Positions 28,208-37,787 of a stretch of DNA of 44,622 nucleotides are shown piece by piece. The DNA lies in the NCBI GenBank assembly GCA_025362015.1, contig JANYIO010000107.1, positions 1 to 44,622 on the forward strand. The letters are read 5' to 3'. Both the position numbers and the translations under genes were made by a program. Under the pieces are notes generated by a model, which saw nothing but the letters and a program-made list of their open reading frames with translations, made no database searches and was not told the DNA's origin. Source of the DNA: Gammaproteobacteria bacterium (lineage in GTDB: Bacteria > Pseudomonadota > Gammaproteobacteria > Pseudomonadales > Cellvibrionaceae). Position 1 is the stretch's first letter. Every line of letters begins with the position of its first letter.

Positions 28208-29872
28208 ATGGCTCAATTCGTATATAGCATGCACAGGCTTGGCAAAATTGTGCCGCCCAAGCGTGAAATTCTGAAAGATATTTCGCTCTCATTCTTCCCT
28301 GGCGCCAAAATCGGCGTATTGGGTTTAAACGGGTCAGGTAAATCCACCCTGTTAAAAATTATGGCTGGTGTTGATACCGATTTTAATGGCGACGCTCGCC
28401 CCATGCCGAATCTCAAAATCGGTTACTTACCGCAAGAGCCTCAACTTGACCCAGCCAAAGATGTTCTCGGCAACGTACAAGACGGCGTGCGCGAAGCAGT
28501 AGATGCCCTCGCAGCGTTGGACAAAGTTTACGCTGACTATGCCGAGCCCGATGCCGACTTTGATGCGCTTGCCAAACAACAAGCAAAATGCGAAGACATC
28601 ATTCAAGCCTGGGATGCACACAACCTGCAACACACTTTAGAAGTCGCTGCCGATGCCTTGCGCTTACCACCGTGGGATGCAGATGTTACTAAACTATCGG
28701 GTGGTGAACGCCGCCGTGTCGCACTTTGCCGTTTGTTACTGTCGCGCCCCGATATGCTATTGCTCGACGAACCCACCAACCATTTGGACGCAGAATCGGT
28801 TTACTGGCTAGAGCAATTCCTTCACAACTTTGCCGGCACCGTAGTGGCCATTACCCATGATCGCTACTTCCTCGACAACGCAGCCGGCTGGATTTTAGAA
28901 CTCGACCGCGGCCACGGCATCCCTTACGAAGGCAATTACACCAATTGGCTCGAGCAAAAAGAAGCGCGCTTGGAGCAAGAAGCACGCACCGAAGCCGCCC
29001 ACCATAAAGCACTCAAAACCGAACTTGAGTGGGTACGCCAAAACCCTAAAGGCCGTCAGGCAAAAAGTAAGGCTCGTTTAGCACGCTTCGATGAATTGCA
29101 ATCGCAAGAATTCCAGGCACGTAACGAAACCAACGAAATTTATATTCCACCGGGCGAGCGCTTGGGCGACAAAGTTATTGTGTTGGAAAATATCAGCAAA
29201 GCTTATGGCGACCGGTTACTCATCGATAATTTTTCACTCACCGTTCCCAAAGGTGCAGTAATAGGAATTGTTGGCGGTAATGGTGCAGGTAAATCTACGT
29301 TGTTCCGCATGATTGCCGGTACCGAAAAACCAGATAGCGGCACAGTCACGCTGGGCGAAACGGTAAAAGTTGCTTACGTTGAACAAGGACGCGAAAGTCT
29401 CGACGATAAAAAAACGGTGTGGGATGCAATTACTGGCAGCCAGGAAATTTTGAAAATTGGTAACTACGAAGTCAGCTCGCGTTCTTACGTTGGCCGCTTC
29501 AACTTCAAAGGTGCTGATCAACAAAAACGCGTGGGCGAATTATCTGGCGGTGAACGTGGCCGTTTGCATTTGGCCAACACTTTGAAACAAGGCGCGAATG
29601 TTTTGTTACTCGATGAACCTTCAAACGATTTGGATATTGAAACCTTGCGCGCGCTGGAAGATGCAATTCTTGCTTTCCCGGGCTGCGTGTTGGTGATCTC
29701 GCATGATCGCTGGTTCCTTGACCGTATTGCAACGCACATTCTCGCGTACGAAGGTGATTCAGATATTCAATTCTTTGAAGGAAATTACACTGAATATCAC
29801 GAAGATTTTGTCAAACGCAAAGGCAATGATTCACAACCTAAACGTATGAAGTACAAACCGCTAAAAGCGTAA
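28208..29872 (+). CDS. ettA: Energy-dependent translational throttle protein EttA (ABC-F)
   Basis: MAQFVYSMHRLGKIVPPKREILKDISLSFFPGAKIGVLGLNGSGKST; two ABC domains with LSGGERRRVALCRLLLSRPDMLLLDEPTNHLD. Confidence 0.97.
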   Translation: MAQFVYSMHRLGKIVPPKREILKDISLSFFPGAKIGVLGLNGSGKSTLLKIMAGVDTDFNGDARPMPNLKIGYLPQEPQLDPAKDVLGNVQDGVREAVDALAALDKVYADYAEPDADFDALAKQQAKCEDIIQAWDAHNLQHTLEVAADALRLPPWDADVTKLSGGERRRVALCRLLLSRPDMLLLDEPTNHLDAESVYWLEQFLHNFAGTVVAITHDRYFLDNAAGWILELDRGHGIPYEGNYTNWLEQKEARLEQEARTEAAHHKALKTELEWVRQNPKGRQAKSKARLARFDELQSQEFQARNETNEIYIPPGERLGDKVIVLENISKAYGDRLLIDNFSLTVPKGAVIGIVGGNGAGKSTLFRMIAGTEKPDSGTVTLGETVKVAYVEQGRESLDDKKTVWDAITGSQEILKIGNYEVSSRSYVGRFNFKGADQQKRVGELSGGERGRLHLANTLKQGANVLLLDEPSNDLDIETLRALEDAILAFPGCVLVISHDRWFLDRIATHILAYEGDSDIQFFEGNYTEYHEDFVKRKGNDSQPKRMKYKPLKA

Positions 29873-29890
29873 TTTATATTTTCAACAAAC

Positions 29891-29935
29891 AATAAAAAAT
29901 GCACAACTCACGCAAGTGGTTGTGCATTTTTTATT
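29891..29935. terminator. Strong bidirectional terminator hairpin
   Basis: AATAAAAAATGCACAAC-TCACGCAAGTG-GTTGTGCATTTTTTATT. Confidence 0.85.
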
Positions 29936-30002
29936 GGCAATAAACATTAATTTTAGAAAAATCATTTTTAGAATATATATAGTTGATTTCCCCATTCATT
30001 CA

Positions 30003-30904
30003 TTAGATATCCCAATAAGCAGGCTCACCAAATTCCTGTTTTAAATGACTAATAAATAATTTAGCACGCAGATTGTGCGAGCGCCCCGGCAACCTCACCG
30101 CATTAATATCTTTTTTAGGTGTTGATTCAAACTCTGTGAGTACAGGAACCAACTCGCCAGTAGCAATTTTATCACCAACTAACCAACTAGCGAGATGAAC
30201 AATCCCCACGCCATCCAGCGCAGCTTTTAATAAAGCCTCAGTATCTGTGCAACGAAAACTTCCTTTAACAGGCAAGCTCGCGCCTTTATTAATGCCTAAA
30301 AAACTCCACCAGGCCGCCGGTAGTGGCAGAGATGCGACGCTTAAGCAATTATGTTTTAACAAATCATCCGGCGTTAGCGGTCGCCCATTTTTTTCAAGGT
30401 ATTCGGGGCTCGCGCAGACAATTCGACGAATGGTTGCGAGCGGTGTTGCGACTAAATCACTATCGGGCAATACACCAATCCTGATGGCAACATCAATTCG
30501 TTGTTCCGCTAAATCGACCATGCGATCATTGAGATGCAACTCAATTTCTATTTGCGGATGCAGCTTCAAAAAGCGGGTAATTGCCGGCATGAGATGTCGT
30601 CGGCCAAATGACGAAGGCGCAGTAACGGTGAGCAGGCCGCGCGGATCAGATTGAGAATCCAGCAATGCGGCTTTCGCGCTATCTACCTCGTCGAGGATAT
30701 GCCGAGCCGACGCGATAAACTGTTGCCCCGCATCTGTCAGCATCATCGACCGCGAGTTGCGACGTAGCAGCTTTACGCCCAACTCTCCTTCAAGCTGATC
30801 TATTTTTCGCGTACGGAAGAGACCGCGACGCCTTTAACACGAGCCGCCCTGGACAGGCTTCCCGCTTCAACCACGGCCATAAATAAACGCAGCTCTTCAA
30901 TCAT
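30003..30904 (-). pseudogene. LysR-family regulator interrupted by a single-base frameshift in the HTH region
   Basis: From ATG 30904: MIEELRLFMAVVEAGSLSRAARVKGVAVSSVREK*; the other frame continues ...TRKIDQLEGELGVKLLRRNSRSMMLTDAGQQF. Intact LysR effector domain downstream. Confidence 0.8.
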
Positions 30905-31038
30905 CGTCGCCTCTTAATCTTATTCATTTTTGCATTTTTCGCAAAATAGGTTTCCAAGTTGGATGATTGTTGCAAAATTCGAAACGGTTAACAATGGCTT
31001 CACCTACACAAACGGCGTGAACCGCCCCAGGAGATAGT

Positions 31039-32036
31039 ATGTTCAACCTTAAACCCCAATCAAAATTAACCAGCCTTAAAAGTGCTCTTGCTTCATCCAT
31101 CATGCTCACGGCGCAACTGACTATGGCTGCACAGAATATGGCCACACAGGGCATGGCGAGTGCCGATATCAGCTTTAGTACCAATCAAACCTATCCAGAA
31201 AGTGCCGCATGGTCTGCAAAAGAAAACACTTTTTTTGTAGGCTCGGTGCATCGCGGAATTATCGGCAAAGTGAATCAGCAGGGAAGTTATTCACCATTTA
31301 TCACAGACAAACAATTGGTGGGAACTGTGGGAGTTAAAGTAGATGCCAAACGCAATATTTTGTGGGTAGCAAACTCTGATAGCGGTGCCTCTGATCGCAG
31401 CAGTGAAACTACGCAAGGAAAATTAGCAGCATTGGTCGCTTACAACGCAGCAACTGGTGAGCAAATCGCTTATCACGATTTGGGTAAACTTTCTGAAGGC
31501 GCGCACTTTGCAAATGACATCGCCCTGGATGACAAAGGCAACGTTTATGTCACCGATAGTTTTTCGCCAATTATTTATCGCGTAGACGCGAATGGCAAAG
31601 CAAGCATCTTTGCCACCAGCGATCTTTTTAAAGGCGAAGGGTTTAATCTCAATGGAATTGTTTATCACTCCAAAGGTTATTTGCTTGTAGGTAAATATAA
31701 TTCCGGCGAGCTGTTTAAAATTGATATGTTAAAAATCCAACGCATATCGAGAAAGTTGCTTTAGCGGAACCAATTAAAGGCGCAGATGGATTGCTGCTGC
31801 GCTCATCCAACAAATTAATTGCGGTTCAAAATATGGGGATCGACAGAACCGTAGAATTAATTAGCAACGATGATTGGAAATCTGCAACCATTAAATCTGT
31901 CACCAATAGTAAGTTGCCGTTTCCAACCAGCGCAACAGTTGTCGACAATGATATTTATGTGTTGAACGCACAGTTAGGTTCGTTGTTTAGTCCAACTGCA
32001 GAAAAAGTGAGTAATTATTTATTGCAAAAACTTTAA
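31039..32036 (+). pseudogene. SMP-30/gluconolactonase-like beta-propeller protein split by a single-base frameshift
   Basis: ORF 31039..31764 continues in another frame after the AAAAA run at 31731-31735: GELFKIDMLKNPTHIEKVALAEPIKGADGLLLRSSNKLIAVQNM to 32036. Confidence 0.8.
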
Positions 32037-32059
32037 TAATTTTTTAGTGAAGGTTTGAA

Positions 32060-32097
32060 AAATAAATGCTACCCGAATTGCGGGTAGCATTTATTTT
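32060..32097. terminator. Bidirectional terminator between convergent genes
   Basis: AAATAAATGCTACCCG-AATTG-CGGGTAGCATTTATTTT. Confidence 0.85.
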
Positions 32098-32119
32098 AGT
32101 GCGGCGTATTTTATAAATT

Positions 32120-33151
32120 TTATTTATTGGGCAATGAAATATATTTCTTGCCCAAATCTGTCAGCTGGCCATTTGCAGCTAATATACTGGTGAAATGCAC
32201 ATCATTGCTCCAGCGGCCCGTGAACCAGGCGTAACGGAATACATCTGAACGCGATTCACAAATTGAAACCATTTCAGTCATTTGTGTTATTTGTTTTGCA
32301 AGCGTATCAATTTGCGCACCATCATTTTGAGGATGCCAATTCGCAAATTCAGTGATCCAGAACTCCTTGCCATATTTTTGCAAGCGATCGAGTTGTCCGG
32401 CCAAACCATAGTCATACCAATGAAATGCGAGGTAATCGATATGTGGATCGCGGTTATTGTTGGCCGCGCGATAAGCTGCATAAAAAGCGTCGAGCCATTT
32501 CACCGGATCTTCGTAATTGGTTTGTGTTCCCCAGGTAATTGCAGGGCCGACAATTTTTACGCCAGTGTGATTAGCAATCGCTTCATACTTGGGCCATTCG
32601 GTCGCAGCATCTTGTGGAGATTTGTTTGATTGATCAGTTAAGTTGGGTTCGTTCAATACCAAAATATATTTTATTCCAGGATTTTGTTGCAAAAAGTTTT
32701 CCACATCCGTCGCGTTAAAATTGAAATTCCATAACATGGGGTAATAATCCATGTTGTAACGTGTTTGGTAATCCGCAGGAATATTACTATTTGGCCGATC
32801 GCTCCAGTTGTACCACCAACTCACACCAGCAGAAATTGCAGTTATATCTTCGGGAGTTGCCAAGTTGTAGGCGATGCCACGCTTGGGGCTTTTTTGAATT
32901 GCTGACGAAACGCTCGACGAACTTTTACTTGTGCTCGTAGCAACACTTGACGATGTTTTCGCGGATGCAACTACCGATGCAGCGCTACTGCTTAGGCTTA
33001 CAGAGCTAGAACTGCTGACCAGTACGCTAAGCGTCGAAGAGGCTACGCTGCTAGTGCCCGAATTATTTTCTCCGCCGCCGCCACATGCGGTTAAGCTAAA
33101 GGCGAGAGCGAGAGATAAACTGGCTCGACGTAATTGTTGTAGTGAGTTCAT
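32120..33151 (-). CDS. GH128-like (Asl1-type) glycoside hydrolase lipoprotein with Ser-rich linker
   Basis: MNSLQQLRRASLSLALAFSLTACGGGG lipobox; poly-Ser linker; KRGIAYNLATPED, GVSWWYNWSDRPN, YILVLNEPNL, IDYLAFHWYDYG, FWITEFANWH. Confidence 0.85.
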   Translation of the reverse strand: MNSLQQLRRASLSLALAFSLTACGGGGENNSGTSSVASSTLSVLVSSSSSVSLSSSAASVVASAKTSSSVATSTSKSSSSVSSAIQKSPKRGIAYNLATPEDITAISAGVSWWYNWSDRPNSNIPADYQTRYNMDYYPMLWNFNFNATDVENFLQQNPGIKYILVLNEPNLTDQSNKSPQDAATEWPKYEAIANHTGVKIVGPAITWGTQTNYEDPVKWLDAFYAAYRAANNNRDPHIDYLAFHWYDYGLAGQLDRLQKYGKEFWITEFANWHPQNDGAQIDTLAKQITQMTEMVSICESRSDVFRYAWFTGRWSNDVHFTSILAANGQLTDLGKKYISLPNK

Positions 33152-33289
33152 AGTTGTAATCATGGGATATATGTCAGTCGTATTGCGAAAGTAGAATAGG
33201 ACGTATAATGACACAAAATGGCGAGCAGAAATTAGAAGTAGCTCTTGTTTTTGCAAAGTGGTGAAAGGAGAAATACTTTTTTACTCTGG

Positions 33290-33321
33290 GCTCCTAATAA
33301 GCAGCAGCTTATTCATTAGGC
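33290..33321. repeat. Imperfect inverted repeat just downstream of the alpha/beta hydrolase; possible attC remnant
   Basis: Minus strand GCCTAATGAATAAGC-TGCT-GCTTATTAGGAGC, with 7-bp core stem and outer GCCTAA/TTAGG arms. Confidence 0.45.
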
Positions 33322-33993
33322 ACTTTCTTCACTTACAAATTTACTGATATGTTTTGCACAACCGCCTGGATTTGACTGCAACAAAAAATGTGCACCCTTA
33401 ACATCAAAAACCGAAATGTTATAAAACAGTGAAACAAATTCACTGACATGATTTCTGGAAACAAGACTGTCATTTTCAGCACAAAGATAAAGTGCCCGAA
33501 TATTTGACTTTATTTTAATAGCTTTTTCACTCAGGTTTTCTAAAACGGAAAGCCTAAATTTAAACTCAAGTTCTGAAACTTCGGATAATGCCTTATAAAA
33601 TAACTCTATAGGAAACTCAGGGCCAATAAGAAACCTGCGAATGAAATACGCAGAGAATGGAATTTTTAACAGAGCTTTTAAAGGTAACTTCTTTGCAAAC
33701 CAAACAAGTTGTTTTGAAGGACAGGAAAGAAAAGTTGCCACGAAAATAACTCCCTTCAAATTCTCTATATTGTCAAATGCAAGCCGGGTTGCAATAGGAC
33801 CAGAAAAAGATTCTGCTAACAGGTAGAACTCTTCGCTTGGAAGACGCGTCTTTATATGCGTATATATTGATTCGTAAGTTTGGTTTGGTGCAGAAGGAAA
33901 TGAAATTATTTCGTGTGGAAGCGAAAGAAGAGGAAGCAAAGGCTTAAACAACAAGCCCGTTCCATCCATACCCGGCAGCAAGATAATTTTCAA
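33316..33993 (-). CDS. Alpha/beta hydrolase
   Basis: IILLPGMDGTGLLFKPLL, LLAESFSGPIATRLA (nucleophile elbow), GAHFLLQSNP; start codon TTG. Confidence 0.8.
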   Translation of the reverse strand: MKIILLPGMDGTGLLFKPLLPLLSLPHEIISFPSAPNQTYESIYTHIKTRLPSEEFYLLAESFSGPIATRLAFDNIENLKGVIFVATFLSCPSKQLVWFAKKLPLKALLKIPFSAYFIRRFLIGPEFPIELFYKALSEVSELEFKFRLSVLENLSEKAIKIKSNIRALYLCAENDSLVSRNHVSEFVSLFYNISVFDVKGAHFLLQSNPGGCAKHISKFVSEESA

Positions 33994-34037
33994 TTATTAC
34001 GCCTCATTTAATGCCGAACTAAGCAGCAGTTTTTAGG

Positions 34038-34652
34038 TTACACTGTGGTAGCTAGCAACAGTCCACTGCCTACCATAATACTACCAGCAGACACATTAAG
34101 TGCTTTAGTGGCTTTTGAGTTTTTGAAGATTTTACTAACTTTACTTGCCGTATAAGCATAAACAGTCATAACAGAACCTACCGCGACAGATGCTAACAAC
34201 AATAATTCACCAATTTGAATAATAGCTACGCTTTGAATATTTACGAATGCAGGAAAAAAGCTAATATAAAAAAGAATTGCTTTTGGATTGCTTAGAGTAG
34301 TAATAAGGCCAGCAATGAAATTTGAAAGAAAGGATAACTCAAGAACTGGTTTAACTTCTACAGAATTGGGTTTTTCTAAAATTAATTTAACACCTAACCA
34401 GATCAGATAAAGAGCGCCGCCATATTTTATAAATGTAAAGAAACCACCCATTGCACTTGCTAAAGTAGACAAACCATAAAGCGATAAAATAATGAAAATG
34501 TAGTCACCACAAACGATGCCGCAAATTGTAATTAACCCATGCGAAAAGCCAGATGCCATAGATCTGGCAACAACAGTAAAAACTCCTGGACCAGGAATTA
34601 CTGCCAAAATAACCAGGGCCACAAATAACGGGAACATGCTGGCAATTGTCAT
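34038..34652 (-). CDS. LysE/RhtB family translocator
   Basis: AVIPGPGVFTVVARSMASGFSHGLITICGIVCGD; KYGGALYLIWLGVKLI; SNPKAILFYISFFPAFV. Confidence 0.92.
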   Translation of the reverse strand: MTIASMFPLFVALVILAVIPGPGVFTVVARSMASGFSHGLITICGIVCGDYIFIILSLYGLSTLASAMGGFFTFIKYGGALYLIWLGVKLILEKPNSVEVKPVLELSFLSNFIAGLITTLSNPKAILFYISFFPAFVNIQSVAIIQIGELLLLASVAVGSVMTVYAYTASKVSKIFKNSKATKALNVSAGSIMVGSGLLLATTV

Positions 34653-34693
34653 AATGCTTCCTTGTGGGTAAGGTAAATATTCAGTGGCAATAT

Positions 34694-35140
34694 TTAAAGT
34701 GACTCTATATATTTTCTTGCCTCCAACTCTGTTTGAGCTTCCTGCTCTTCAGTTAATACATATTTATCGCAAGCCGCTGGTTCTATAGCCGGCAATAAAA
34801 AGCCGGAAGTCACAAATAAAGAATTGGAGGATAACGGAATCTTCCATTTTATATCAGTATCTTTATCAAACAATGAGCTAAAAGAATACCATTCGGATTT
34901 TGACCTGAGCCTTTCAAGCGTAACATCGGGCACATTACATTTTATTTTATATTCCTCGAAAAAATATACGATGCTGTTAAAGTCACGCCCCTTGAATAAA
35001 ATTTCATGATCCGTCCATTTTCCATTGGATGATATATAAGCCAGATCAGTGCCATGCGTGTAAAACAGACAATTGATTAACACGATAAAACCCATCATAA
35101 AAAATATTAAAACACCAACAATCACTTTAAAATACTTCAT
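34694..35140 (-). CDS. Hypothetical membrane-anchored protein
   Basis: 148 aa with N-terminal TM MKYFKVIVGVLIFFMMGFIVLINCLF. Confidence 0.6.
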   Translation of the reverse strand: MKYFKVIVGVLIFFMMGFIVLINCLFYTHGTDLAYISSNGKWTDHEILFKGRDFNSIVYFFEEYKIKCNVPDVTLERLRSKSEWYSFSSLFDKDTDIKWKIPLSSNSLFVTSGFLLPAIEPAACDKYVLTEEQEAQTELEARKYIESL

Positions 35141-35480
35141 ACACTCTTCTCTATTAAATTATTATCTATTACTGAACAAGTCGTATGGGTGGAACCTGCA
35201 CGTCTGAGTTCGATGGTCCCGAAGATTTTGCTGCAGACTTTCCTCTTCAAGGTGATCATACGGCGAATTATGTCGCTTTTATGAATTCAATTCCCTACGG
35301 AACTTGGGATCAGCCTTCCAGCAATACTTTACCTGTCGCTCACTTCACTCGTTGCTTACGCCACCCAGATCTATGCACTGTATCCATGTGAACTTCGACG
35401 GCGGCGGAAAATGTGTGAATAGTGAATATGGTGATTTTTTTTAACCAGAGTTCTAGGAAAAAATAAACGTCTATCCATAT

Positions 35481-35519
35481 TTTTTATCGACCCCAAGCCC
35501 CGCTTGCGGTCGATAAAAA
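35481..35519. terminator. Long near-perfect hairpin, terminator-like
   Basis: TTTTTATCGACC-c-CAAGC-CCC-GCTTG-c-GGTCGATAAAAA: 17 bp stem with one C.C mismatch and a 3-nt loop. Confidence 0.65.
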
Positions 35520-35590
35520 TTTAAAACCACACAAGATTCTACTTACGCATAACCGTATCGAAAAGCAAAAAGTCAGACCTGCCCGGTATA

Positions 35591-35968
35591 TTAAACTTTT
35601 GCGTGATCCAATAATTTCCTCAACTCGCCTGACGCCAGCAAAGCATCAACATCCTGACTGCCGCCAACCAATTGGCCGCGAACGAATACCATAGGGAAAG
35701 TTGACCAGCCACTCCACATTTTTAACACTAGGCGACGACGCCAACCTCTGAAATAGCTGCCATACTCAAGATAGTGATAACTCAATATTTCAAGATCCAG
35801 ATTTTTTCTAACGGTTTTGCAAAATGGGTTTTGCTTCATACCGACAATCACTATCGGGTTATTTGCAATGGCATGAATAACTTCGTTGAGTGTCTCTTCA
35901 TAACCACCGCCCATATGAGTGCTGATAGCGGGGTGAATAAAGCTTTCATGTAATAATTGTCGTGACAT
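35591..35968 (-). CDS. Glutaredoxin-like protein
   Basis: IVIVGMKQNPFCKTVRKNLD ... WSGWSTFPMVFVRGQLVGGSQDVDAL. Confidence 0.82.
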   Translation of the reverse strand: MSRQLLHESFIHPAISTHMGGGYEETLNEVIHAIANNPIVIVGMKQNPFCKTVRKNLDLEILSYHYLEYGSYFRGWRRRLVLKMWSGWSTFPMVFVRGQLVGGSQDVDALLASGELRKLLDHAKV

Positions 35969-36136
35969 ATCTTAAAATTCCTTTGATAAATATTTATGGG
36001 TGATTTAATCGAAAAGCAACATCTGATTCCGCGCACATTAAAAATAAACACCCCATCCAGAAAAAATAGGGCGTCAAAACACCGGAGGAACCAATGAATA
36101 AAATTCAATCCATATTGTCGCACTCCAAACTAAGTA

Positions 36137-36889
36137 TTATAAGCCGCCCGCTGGATCTATAAAGCTACCTGTTACAAATGACGACTTTTCTGTTGCAAGC
36201 CAAAGTATTGCCTCAGCAACTTCTTTAGGCTGACCGCCTCTTTGCAGAGGTATTTTTGATTTCAATCTTTCTACGCGGTTTGGCTCACCACCAGAAGCAT
36301 GCATTTCTGTATAAATAAGACCAGGACGTACAGCATTTACCCGTATTCCTTCTGCAGCAACCTCTAATGCTAAACCTCTGGTTAAGGTATCTATAGCTCC
36401 CTTCGAAACTGCATAATCAATATATTCGTTTGGAGAGCCACTTTTTGAAGCACCAGATGATACGTTTACAATAACACCACCTGACCCACCATTTTTAGTA
36501 GACATACGTTTAACAGCTTCTTTAGAGCACAGAAAACAACTCATGACGTTTGTTAGTAAAACTTCACTGAAACGCTTTGCAGAAATTTCCTCTAGGCGAC
36601 ATTGAGTCCTCAAAATTCCTACATTATTTACCAAGATAGATATATAGCCTAACTGGTTCTCTACCGTTTCAAATAATCTTGCAACTTCACTTTCTATAGA
36701 AACGTCTGCTTTTACAGTTATACAATGGTCGCCGCGTTGTAATATTTCATTTTTAACTTTCTCCGCAGCGCTTTCATTTGAAAGATAATTGATGCAAACA
36801 TAATAGCCATTTTCTGCAAATAACTTTGCAGTTTCAGCACCAATACCTCTACTTGCGCCAGTAATAATTGCAACTTTACTCAAGGTCAT
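36137..36889 (-). CDS. Short-chain dehydrogenase/reductase
   Basis: TGASRGIGAETAKLF; NNVGI; YAVSKGAIDTLTRGLALE; NAVRPGLIYTEM. Confidence 0.95.
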   Translation of the reverse strand: MTLSKVAIITGASRGIGAETAKLFAENGYYVCINYLSNESAAEKVKNEILQRGDHCITVKADVSIESEVARLFETVENQLGYISILVNNVGILRTQCRLEEISAKRFSEVLLTNVMSCFLCSKEAVKRMSTKNGGSGGVIVNVSSGASKSGSPNEYIDYAVSKGAIDTLTRGLALEVAAEGIRVNAVRPGLIYTEMHASGGEPNRVERLKSKIPLQRGGQPKEVAEAILWLATEKSSFVTGSFIDPAGGL

Positions 36890-36905
36890 TTATTTTTTTC
36901 CTTTT

Positions 36906-36924
36906 ACATAACGTCTAGCTATGC
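36906..36924 (-). other. attC-like right-half site (candidate, degenerate)
   Basis: Minus strand GCATAGCTAGACGTTATGT just upstream of the SDR start. Confidence 0.35.
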
Positions 36925-36938
36925 GAGCGACTTGCATG

Positions 36939-37175
36939 CTATTTTTTACGCCAAAAAATCAATAGCGAAATGATAAAATCAAGAAAGCCACCAAAATAAC
37001 TGGCGTAATGAATAAAAACAACGCTCATGAAAGCATTGCAATTAATAATACGATAGTAAGCTAATGTGCCGCACCAATAACTGTAGTTATAAAAATTCGG
37101 CATTACTGCGCAGTACACGCCGACAAACAATGTGGACAGATAGTAGCTAATAACACGCTCCAAGCGGTGCCTCAA
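36939..37175 (-). CDS. Hypothetical small protein
   Basis: 78-aa ORF with hydrophobic stretches, same strand as its neighbours. Confidence 0.4.
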   Translation of the reverse strand: MRHRLERVISYYLSTLFVGVYCAVMPNFYNYSYWCGTLAYYRIINCNAFMSVVFIHYASYFGGFLDFIISLLIFWRKK

Positions 37176-37195
37176 CGACTTACTAGTAAATGGCT

Positions 37196-37570
37196 CTACT
37201 TATTTTTCCAATGAGCCGCATACCATATGATTAGCAACATGCAAAAAACCTCAATAGAAGCAAAAAAGATGTAATGTAAATATAGTGAGCCTCCGACAAC
37301 AACAAAAAGAATTGTAATTACCCCTGAAACTATATTTGCTATTCTGTTATGTCCATACTTCAAAACTCTAGACAAGAAAACCATAGCAATTGGAATTTCT
37401 AAAAGAATAGCGAATACCAATAGGATTCCTTCAGTAATTTTTAATTCTCCAGCTCTGCCTGTCATCATTTCAGAAAGAACTCCCGGAGTAATAAAAGTTA
37501 AGATGTCTGCAAAAATCATGTTTAGCATTACTATCAACCAGAGAGTAGATAATTTTACTTTTATGTCCAT
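37196..37570 (-). CDS. Small four-TM membrane protein (DUF6326-like)
   Basis: 124 aa; MDIKVKLSTLWLIVMLNMIFADILTFITPGVL. Confidence 0.7.
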   Translation of the reverse strand: MDIKVKLSTLWLIVMLNMIFADILTFITPGVLSEMMTGRAGELKITEGILLVFAILLEIPIAMVFLSRVLKYGHNRIANIVSGVITILFVVVGGSLYLHYIFFASIEVFCMLLIIWYAAHWKNK

Positions 37571-37612
37571 GTATTCCTCTTTTATTTCATCTATGATTTG
37601 TTTTTTGTCTTT

Positions 37613-37632
37613 ACTAACGCCGAGCTAACGGC
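37613..37632 (-). other. attC-like right-half site (candidate)
   Basis: Minus strand GCCGTTAGCTCGGCGTTAGT; GTTAGT matches the GTTRRRY core. Confidence 0.4.
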
Positions 37633-37669
37633 ATTTTTTAAGTTTTAAGAAGTGACACTTTTTAATTAT

Positions 37670-37698
37670 AAAAAACCCGGCCATCACGCACCGGGTTT
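37670..37698 (-). terminator. Terminator of galM
   Basis: Minus strand AACCCGG-TGCGTGATGG-CCGGGTTTTTT. Confidence 0.8.
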
Positions 37699-37787
37699 GT
37701 TTATTTTTAGTCGCGTACTTATCTTTTTATGTATCTGGCGACTTAATCAACTAGCTAGCAGTGCCTGCCGAAGATAAAGAAAATTCA

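Noticed and set aside
32931-33194. 87-aa plus-strand ORF antisense to the GH128 signal/linker
   Set aside because: Antisense of the poly-Ser linker; no independent evidence.
37178-37196. Full attC between the DUF6326-like and 78-aa ORFs
   Set aside because: The GTAAGTCGTTGAGGCACCGCTTGGAGCGTGTTATTAG stretch folds only asymmetrically and lacks matching R''/L'' boxes; too weak to list as a separate site.
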